Of a DNA stretch of 10,979 nt, positions 6,524 through 10,979 are shown one piece after another. A program made the position numbers and the translations under genes. Source of the DNA: an uncultured Peptococcaceae bacterium (GTDB lineage Bacteria > Bacillota > Peptococcia > Peptococcales > Peptococcaceae); assembly GCA_902462325.1 (NCBI GenBank), contig CABQBF010000083.1, positions 1-10,979 on the forward strand, in the 5' to 3' direction. Below the pieces are notes generated by a model that worked only from the letters and a program-made list of their open reading frames with translations, was not told the DNA's origin and did no database searches. Positions within the stretch are counted from its first letter, which is position 1. Every line of letters starts with the position of its first letter.

Positions 6524-8928
6524 GCATGGGGCAGATACTTATTTTTGACGGCGCGATGGGCACCATGCTGCAGCAGCGTGGCTTAGCGCCGGGGCAAAGC
6601 CCGGAAGAATTAAACCTGACCATGCCGGATGTGGTGGAGAGCGTCCACCGAGATTATTTGCAGGCTGGTGCAGATATTGTTATCACCAATACGTTCGGCG
6701 GCAGCCGGTTGAAATTGCAGGAGTATCATCTGGAAGAGCAGGCGACGGAAATCAACCGTCGGGCAGTGGAAATTGCCAGAACTGCTTGTGCGAAGGCTGG
6801 ACATGGACAGGTAGCAGCCTCTTTGGGGCCGACCGGACATTTTGTGTCGCCAGTGGGAGATACTTCCTTCGATGAAATGTATGAAATTTATCGGGAGCAG
6901 GCAGAGGCGATTGCGTCTGCACAGCCAGATTATTTTCTGCTGGAAACCTTCAGTGATTTGGGCGAAATGCGGGCTGCGTTGCTGGCTTGTCTGGATGCTG
7001 GGGAGCGTGAAATCCCGGTAGTATGCAGCATGACCTACACCAATGGACGCACTTTAACTGGCGTCAGTCCGGCGGTGGCTGCCGTTACCCTGGAAGCAAT
7101 GGGGGCTGCAGTTATCGGCTGCAACTGCTCCGGCGGTCCCGATGAATTGCAGCAGGTAGTGGCAGAACTGGCGCAGTATACAGAGCTGCCTCTGGTGGTA
7201 CAGCCCAATGCGGGTTTGCCTTTGCTGGTGGAGGGCAAGGTGCAGTATCCGTTGAAGGCTGAAGAATTTGCAGAAGCTATGCAACAGTTTTTGCCCTATG
7301 AAGTGGCCTTTATGGGCGGCTGCTGCGGTACAACGCCGCAGCATATTGCCTGCCTGAAAGCGGCTGTGCAGAACCACATGTTACAAAGCCGTAAGGTGGA
7401 ACCATTAGGTCGGTTATCCTGTCGGGAATTTATTGTAGAGATTGGCGGCAATACGTTGCCTAAGATGATTGGCGAGCGTATTAACCCGACTGCTCGTAAA
7501 AAATTGGCGCAGGGTTTGCGGGACGGCGATTTGGCCATGATTGAAAAAGAAGCGGAACAACAGGCTGCGGCTGGCGCTCATGTGTTGGATGTCAATGTGG
7601 GCACCCACGGGATTGACGAAGCCCAGGTGATGGCCGATGTCTTGACGCTTTTGCAGCAGAGCACCAGCATCCCCCTGTGCTTGGATTCTACCAATCCCAA
7701 AGTATTAGAACAGGGCTTGAAGCAATATCAGGGGAAAGCGTTAATCAATTCGGTGAACGGGGAACAGGCCAGCTTGGACAATATTCTGCCGTTGGCGAAA
7801 CGCTATGGCGCTGCAGTGGTAGGGTTGACCCTGGACGAAACAGGTATCCCACCGAAAGCGGAAGGCCGACTGGAAATTGCCAAACGCATTGTGGCTGCCT
7901 GTGAGCAGTACGGCATAAAACGGCAGGACATTTATTTGGACAGTTTGGTGTTTACAGTGGGCACCGATATTAATGGCCCGCGGGAAACGCTGCGCACTAT
8001 GAGTCTAATTCGTCAGGAACTGCCCGGCGTTAATCTGTTGTTGGGCGTCAGCAATGTATCTCACGGTTTGCCAAACCGTCCTAAAATCAACAGCGCTTTT
8101 CTGACAATGGCCATTGGCAACGGCTTGGATTTATCCATCATCAATCCGTTGGATGAGGTGATGAAAAATGCCTGGCAGAGTGCGGCGCTATTGGTAGGTC
8201 GCGATGAAAATGCCGAGAATTATTTGCAGTTAAACAGTGAGCAAGCCGCTGTAACCGCTCCGGTGGTGGCCGATGAAACGCCGAGCCTGGAATTGGTAAC
8301 CCGTTCGGTGGTAAAGGGTAGCTCCAATATTGGCAAAGTGGTACAAGCCCTGCTGGACGATGGCGTGGAGGCCATGACAATCATCAATGAGGGCCTGATT
8401 GCCGGCTTGAACGAAGTGGGCGAGAAATATGAAAAGGGCATTTTCTTCTTGCCGCAGCTGATGCGCAGTGCGGAGGTATCACAGCAGGCTTTTGGGCTGT
8501 TAGAAAGCCATCTGCAAAGCGGCGACGACTTTCAGAAGGCAACGTTGGTGATTGGCACAGTGAAAGGCGATATCCACGATATTGGCAAGAATATGGTGGC
8601 TGTGATGGTAAAAAATCATGGCTATCGGGTTGTGGATTTGGGCAAAAATGTACCGGCAGAAAAATTTATAGAAGCGGTGCTGGAATATAAGGCTGAATTT
8701 CTGGGACTCAGTGCGCTGATGACTACCACCATGCAGGAAATTCCCGGCGTGATTGCGCTGCTGCGGCAGCAATCGCCGCAGACAAAAGTAATTATCGGCG
8801 GCGCAGTCATCACCGAAGAATTTGCAGAGGAAGTCGGTGCTGATGGTTTTGGCCGTGATGCGGTACAAACAGTAAAATTGATGGATGAATTTTTGAAAGA
8901 AGGTGCGTCATGTTTCGAGAAAAATTAG
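6520..8928 (+). CDS. metH: Cobalamin-dependent methionine synthase lacking the activation domain
   Basis: Transfers a methyl group from 5-methyl-THF to homocysteine through bound cobalamin. It has 802 residues against about 1230 for E. coli MetH. Homocysteine domain, about 1-300: starts FDGAMGTMLQ, with zinc ligands Cys203 (GCNCSGG) and Cys268/Cys269 (GGCCGTTPQH). Methyl-THF (pterin-binding) domain, about 315-575: GERINPTARKK, HVLDVNVG, CLDSTNP, SVNGE. Cobalamin cap and Rossmann domain, about 595-800: GDIHDIGKN with the cobalt-ligating His686, LSALMTTTM, and the closing IIGGAVIT block. The protein ends directly after the B12 domain, so the AdoMet-binding reactivation domain is absent. That domain is encoded by the last gene of the operon. 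Start: ATG 6520 has AAGGA 9 bases upstream; ATG 6526, with GAGGG 7 bases upstream, is an equally good alternative and changes only two residues. It overlaps metA by 4 bases and metF by 19. Confidence 0.96.
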   Translation: MSMGQILIFDGAMGTMLQQRGLAPGQSPEELNLTMPDVVESVHRDYLQAGADIVITNTFGGSRLKLQEYHLEEQATEINRRAVEIARTACAKAGHGQVAASLGPTGHFVSPVGDTSFDEMYEIYREQAEAIASAQPDYFLLETFSDLGEMRAALLACLDAGEREIPVVCSMTYTNGRTLTGVSPAVAAVTLEAMGAAVIGCNCSGGPDELQQVVAELAQYTELPLVVQPNAGLPLLVEGKVQYPLKAEEFAEAMQQFLPYEVAFMGGCCGTTPQHIACLKAAVQNHMLQSRKVEPLGRLSCREFIVEIGGNTLPKMIGERINPTARKKLAQGLRDGDLAMIEKEAEQQAAAGAHVLDVNVGTHGIDEAQVMADVLTLLQQSTSIPLCLDSTNPKVLEQGLKQYQGKALINSVNGEQASLDNILPLAKRYGAAVVGLTLDETGIPPKAEGRLEIAKRIVAACEQYGIKRQDIYLDSLVFTVGTDINGPRETLRTMSLIRQELPGVNLLLGVSNVSHGLPNRPKINSAFLTMAIGNGLDLSIINPLDEVMKNAWQSAALLVGRDENAENYLQLNSEQAAVTAPVVADETPSLELVTRSVVKGSSNIGKVVQALLDDGVEAMTIINEGLIAGLNEVGEKYEKGIFFLPQLMRSAEVSQQAFGLLESHLQSGDDFQKATLVIGTVKGDIHDIGKNMVAVMVKNHGYRVVDLGKNVPAEKFIEAVLEYKAEFLGLSALMTTTMQEIPGVIALLRQQSPQTKVIIGGAVITEEFAEEVGADGFGRDAVQTVKLMDEFLKEGASCFEKN

Positions 8929-9761
8929 CACAAAAAGAATTTGTAGTGACCATGGAAGTTGAACCGCCAAGAGGTGCGGACCCATGGCCGGTTTTTACAG
9001 CTATACATGATTTAGCCGATCAGTTAACGGCGGTGAATATTGCCGACAGCCCCACTGCTAAGTTACGGATGAGCCCTATTGCATTGGCCTCCTTGGTGCA
9101 GGATAGGCTGCGTTTAGAAACGATTTTTCATTTGACCTGCCGGGACCGTAATTTATTGGGTTTGCAGGCGGAACTGCTGGGCGCTCACGCCTTGGGTGTG
9201 CGCAATATCTTAACTCTGACAGGCGATGACCCAAAACTGGGCGACCATCCGGAAGCCAGCGGTGTTTTTGATGTGGATTCTAAGGGTTTAGTTCAAATGG
9301 CGGCTGATTTAAATCAGGGGCAGGATTATTATGGCAGAGAGTTGGACAATGCTACCGATTTCTTTATCGGCGCGGTAGCCAACCCCGGCATGGAGGATTT
9401 GAGCAAAGAGGTAGGCCGTGTGCAGGAAAAAATCGCCCATGGCGCACAGTTTTTTCAGACCCAGCCTGTATATAGTTTGGAGCAGGTAGAGCGTTTTGCC
9501 GCTGCCGCCAATACAGATGTGCCGTTTATCTATGGCATTATGCCGGTAAAAAGCGTGAAACAGGCCCAGTATCTCAATGAACATGTGCCAGGCGTGCATG
9601 TACCCGATGAAATGGTGGCCATTTTGGAAAAAGACGGCGCGGCAGGCGGTATGGAATATCTGTGCAATCTGGTGCAGCAGCTGAAGCCCCATGTGGCCGG
9701 AATTCATATTTTCCCGATGCGGCAGTATCATCTTGCCGAACAATTAATCGAGGTGCTGTAG
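8910..9761 (+). CDS. metF: Methylenetetrahydrofolate reductase
   Basis: Flavin-dependent reduction of 5,10-methylene-THF to 5-methyl-THF, the methyl donor for the MetH encoded just upstream. It has 283 residues, close to the bacterial norm of about 290. The N-terminal strand reads TMEVEPPRG, with Glu16 aligning to the catalytic Glu28 of the E. coli enzyme. LTCRDRN (75-81) and LTLTGDDP (101-108), with Asp106 aligning to E. coli Asp120, are the folate and flavin contact loops. FFQTQPVYS and IYGIMPV are the usual late TIM-barrel strands. There is no C-terminal regulatory domain, as in other bacteria. AGAAGG lies 6 bases before the ATG, and the start overlaps the last 19 bases of metH, implying translational coupling. 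The electron donor (NADH or a ferredoxin/partner system) cannot be told from the sequence. Confidence 0.95.
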   Translation: MFREKLAQKEFVVTMEVEPPRGADPWPVFTAIHDLADQLTAVNIADSPTAKLRMSPIALASLVQDRLRLETIFHLTCRDRNLLGLQAELLGAHALGVRNILTLTGDDPKLGDHPEASGVFDVDSKGLVQMAADLNQGQDYYGRELDNATDFFIGAVANPGMEDLSKEVGRVQEKIAHGAQFFQTQPVYSLEQVERFAAAANTDVPFIYGIMPVKSVKQAQYLNEHVPGVHVPDEMVAILEKDGAAGGMEYLCNLVQQLKPHVAGIHIFPMRQYHLAEQLIEVL

Positions 9762-10454
9762 GTGGGAATTGTACATCATTTACAACAATTTCATCTTACC
9801 TTTGACGCAAAAACCTTTATTGCCAGTCATCATGATTGCCCTGATGAGCCGGAGCTGCTGCAGGAGTTGTGGCAGTTGGTGGAACCGGTAATTTTTTGGC
9901 GGGAAGAGCCAATCAGCAGCAACGATGGCGAACAGTTGGTGTTAGGAAACGACGAGCTGCGTATTGCCAGTTGTTATGTTTGCAAAGGCTTGCAGCAATG
10001 CAAGCGGGCTACCATTATGGCGTTGACCATTGGTCCCGCTCTGCCGAACGAAGCCCGCAGAGCCGCAGAGGCAGGGCAGCTATATCGCAGCGCTATCGCC
10101 GATTATTTGGGTTCCCATGCTGTAGAGCAGTTAGCCGAAGCCTTTTGCCAGTATTTGCAGCAGCAAACCTTATCCCGCGGATTATATGCCACGCTGCGCT
10201 ATAGTCCCGGATATGGAGATTGGGCCTTGGCAGGGCAGCCGGACGTTTTTGCTTTTTTAAATCAGTGTCGAGGACAAATCCAGCTTAGCGATAACTTTTT
10301 GATGGAACCGGTGAAAAGCATCACGGCTGTGATTGGCTGGTCCAATCAATGGCAAAAGCCAGAATATCCGCGCGGCGAGCATAACAGCTTCTGCAATGGC
10401 GGACACAACTGTGCAGCCTGTGTAACCTGGGCCTGCCGTAGAGGACGAAAATAG
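9762..10454 (+). CDS. Stand-alone methionine synthase activation (reactivation) subunit
   Basis: A 230-residue protein matching the AdoMet-binding activation domain that is normally the C-terminus of MetH. There it helps reductive methylation of cobalamin that has been oxidised to cob(II)alamin. Diagnostic blocks are TIGPALPNE (89-97), RYSPGYGDW (146-154 region, corresponding to the R...GY AdoMet-binding motif) and MEPVKSITAVIGW (181-193). The C-terminus carries Cys211, Cys217, Cys220 and Cys225, a CxxCxxxxC-type cluster absent from the E. coli domain that might bind metal or an Fe-S centre (inference). The start is GTG, directly after the metF stop with no gap, and GAGGTG lies 6 bases upstream. 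The gene completes the truncated MetH of the same operon, so the two are expected to act together in trans. The family call is strong; the reductant is unknown. Confidence 0.9.
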   Translation: MGIVHHLQQFHLTFDAKTFIASHHDCPDEPELLQELWQLVEPVIFWREEPISSNDGEQLVLGNDELRIASCYVCKGLQQCKRATIMALTIGPALPNEARRAAEAGQLYRSAIADYLGSHAVEQLAEAFCQYLQQQTLSRGLYATLRYSPGYGDWALAGQPDVFAFLNQCRGQIQLSDNFLMEPVKSITAVIGWSNQWQKPEYPRGEHNSFCNGGHNCAACVTWACRRGRK

Positions 10455-10474
10455 AATGGGTTTTCTGAAATATT

Positions 10475-10521
10475 AACGTCGAATTGAGCCGCCGTGTGGG
10501 GATTGATTCGGCGTTATTTTT
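10475..10521 (+). terminator. Intrinsic terminator of the methionine operon
   Basis: AACGTCGAATTGAGCC (10475-10490) pairs with GGATTGATTCGGCGTT (10500-10515) over 16 positions with three G-U wobbles and one mismatch. The loop has 9 bases, and ATTTTTG follows. It lies 20 bases after the last stop codon of the operon, as expected for a rho-independent terminator. Confidence 0.8.
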
Positions 10522-10561
10522 GTTGATTTGTTGCAAAGAATATCTTATTTGCTGAAAATTG

Positions 10562-10579
10562 TGTCGTCTTTTTACGACA
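10562..10579. promoter_or_regulatory. Inverted repeat upstream of the corA promoter
   Basis: TGTCGT (10562-10567) and ACGACA (10574-10579) form a perfect 6-base inverted repeat with a CTTTTT spacer. It ends 17 bases before the -35 element of the next gene. It may be a regulator binding site or a minor backup terminator for read-through from the methionine operon (TTCTT follows). The function is not known. The rest of 10522-10596 shows nothing else. Confidence 0.35.
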
Positions 10580-10596
10580 TTCTTACAAAAGGCGGC

Positions 10597-10625
10597 TTGA
10601 CTATTGTAAATGTGTGCTTTAAAAT
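10597..10625 (+). promoter_or_regulatory. Sigma-A promoter of the corA leader
   Basis: TTGACT (10597-10602) and TAAAAT (10620-10625) are separated by exactly 17 bases, a near-consensus promoter. Transcription would start near 10632, giving an unusually long leader of about 170 bases before the corA start codon. That leaves room for the attenuator-like structures described below. Confidence 0.8.
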
Positions 10626-10685
10626 AAAATAGCTAAGGCGTTTTTATCATATGACGAATAAAATAGAACAACAAACAAAAAGGAT

Positions 10686-10757
10686 GTGAGTCAGATGGAT
10701 CTTGGGCCCAGTCGAGAGCGATATTATAAACAATTGAATACTGACTCACTGTTTTTT
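10686..10757 (+). terminator. Candidate attenuator (terminator) in the corA leader
   Basis: GTGAGTCAG (10686-10694) is perfectly complementary to CTGACTCAC (10741-10749), and T6 follows at 10752-10757 after TG. The enclosed region is 46 bases, long for a plain terminator, and has weak secondary structure, including a TCG/CGA mini-hairpin and the palindrome TGGGCCCA (10703-10710). Termination here would abort the transcript before corA. The right arm can also pair downstream (see the alternative hairpin), so this looks regulated. Confidence 0.55.
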
Positions 10758-10772
10758 ATAGTTGTCTGTTGA
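10695..10772 (+). CDS. Putative 25-codon leader peptide ORF upstream of corA
   Basis: A short ORF runs from ATG 10695 to TGA 10770-10772, encoding MDLGPSRERYYKQLN followed by TDSLFFIVVC. AAGGA (10680-10684) lies 10 bases upstream as a possible ribosome site. The ATG is the base directly after the left arm of the candidate terminator. The reading frame crosses the right arm and T tract and stops inside the 3' arm of the alternative hairpin, 28 bases before the corA start. A translating ribosome would therefore decide which hairpin forms. It carries two CGA arginine codons, a Gly-Pro pair and an arginine-rich stretch. Leader ORFs controlling Mg2+ transporters are known in enterobacteria (mgtL, corL), but no sequence similarity to those is claimed. 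A chance ORF of this size is possible. Confidence 0.4.
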   Translation: MDLGPSRERYYKQLNTDSLFFIVVC

Positions 10773-10786
10773 AAAATGGTGAGTCA
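10742..10786 (+). promoter_or_regulatory. Alternative hairpin in the corA leader, next to the ribosome binding site
   Basis: TGACTCACTGTTTTTT (10742-10757) can pair with GAAAAATGGTGAGTCA (10771-10786): 13 Watson-Crick pairs and 3 G-U wobbles over 16 positions, with a 13-base loop. This uses the right arm and T tract of the candidate terminator, so the two structures exclude each other. The helix ends one base before the AGGAGG of corA (10788-10793), close enough to hinder ribosome binding. The logic (on or off) cannot be set from sequence. Confidence 0.55.
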
Positions 10787-10800
10787 CAGGAGGGAATACT

Positions 10801-10979
10801 GTGAAAACCATTTATAAAACAGCGGAAGAAAGCAGCCGGCTGGAAGAAATAACAGATTACTGTGACGGTAACTGGGTTTGCCTGATTAGCCCTACTGCCG
10901 AAGAAGTGAAGGATGTCAGCCAGCATTTTGACATTGAGCTGCAAGATATGATATCGGCACTGGACGAAGACGAACGAGC
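10801..10979 (+). CDS. corA: CorA-family Mg2+/Co2+ transporter, N-terminal fragment cut by the window edge
   Basis: The first 59 codons of a gene that runs off the end. The start is GTG at 10801, with AGGAGGG 6 bases upstream. The translated start (KTIYKT...) and the blocks NWVCLISPTAEEV and FDIELQDMISALDEDER match the N-terminal cytoplasmic domain of CorA proteins, where the pattern W-[IV]-x-L-x-x-P-T-x-x-E and the later ALDxxER are typical. CorA forms a pentameric inner-membrane channel for Mg2+ uptake, also passing Co2+ or Ni2+. The membrane part with the GMN motif lies beyond the window and cannot be checked. The long structured leader suggests control after transcription start. Assignment rests on a short stretch, so CorA-like is safer than a specific ion. 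Confidence 0.78.
   Translation, partial: MKTIYKTAEESSRLEEITDYCDGNWVCLISPTAEEVKDVSQHFDIELQDMISALDEDER

Noticed and set aside
10703..10710. TGGGCCCA palindrome in the corA leader as a regulator site
   Set aside because: It is only 8 bases and lies inside the putative leader ORF; a palindrome this short is expected by chance.
10630..10800. M-box or Mn2+ (yybP-ykoY) riboswitch upstream of corA
   Set aside because: None of the conserved core blocks of these metal riboswitches could be found in the leader; only the GTGASTCA hairpins and short ORF are present.
1..10979. Mobile elements, CRISPR array, tRNA or rRNA genes
   Set aside because: No transposase or integrase, direct-repeat array, or recognisable RNA gene other than the SAM-I riboswitch was found on either strand.

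Overview
The window reads as a chromosomal segment from a member of the Bacillota (Firmicutes). The evidence is strong GGAGG-type ribosome binding sites, an S-box (SAM-I) leader with a terminator platform, TTGACN/TAAAAT promoters, and mid-range base composition. Genus cannot be assigned from the sequence alone; Negativicutes or Clostridia both fit. No mobile element, CRISPR array, tRNA or rRNA was seen.

Layout. 1-1714: a two-component pair, an OmpR-type response regulator and an overlapping small histidine kinase, transcribed rightwards. 1741-1785: a hairpin in the convergent gap. 1796-3139 (minus): a DEAD-box RNA helicase with a DEMD Walker B motif and a lysine-rich tail. 3140-3415: a divergent promoter region with several short inverted repeats. 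3416-3985: a RimJ-type GNAT acetyltransferase. 3994-4213: promoter, SAM-I riboswitch and intrinsic terminator. 4271-10454: a tightly packed five-gene methionine operon. 10475-10521: its terminator. 10597-10800: promoter and structured leader with a 25-codon ORF. 10801 to the edge: the start of a CorA-type Mg2+ transporter.

The operon is metY - metA - metH - metF - metH-activation subunit. MetA (with Glu111, the acetyl-CoA-type residue) acetylates homoserine. MetY replaces the acetate with sulfide to give homocysteine. MetF reduces methylene-THF to methyl-THF. The cobalamin-dependent MetH moves the methyl group to homocysteine. MetH lacks its usual C-terminal reactivation domain, and the last gene supplies that domain as a separate protein. 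The set is therefore a self-contained route from homoserine to methionine behind one SAM-sensing off switch.

The part least explained by known families is the corA leader. It has three copies of a GTGASTCA element that can form two mutually exclusive hairpins, one a terminator with a T6 tract and the other ending one base before the corA Shine-Dalgarno. A short ORF runs from just after the first arm into the second hairpin. This resembles a leader-peptide attenuator for a Mg2+ transporter and matches no metal riboswitch I recognise.
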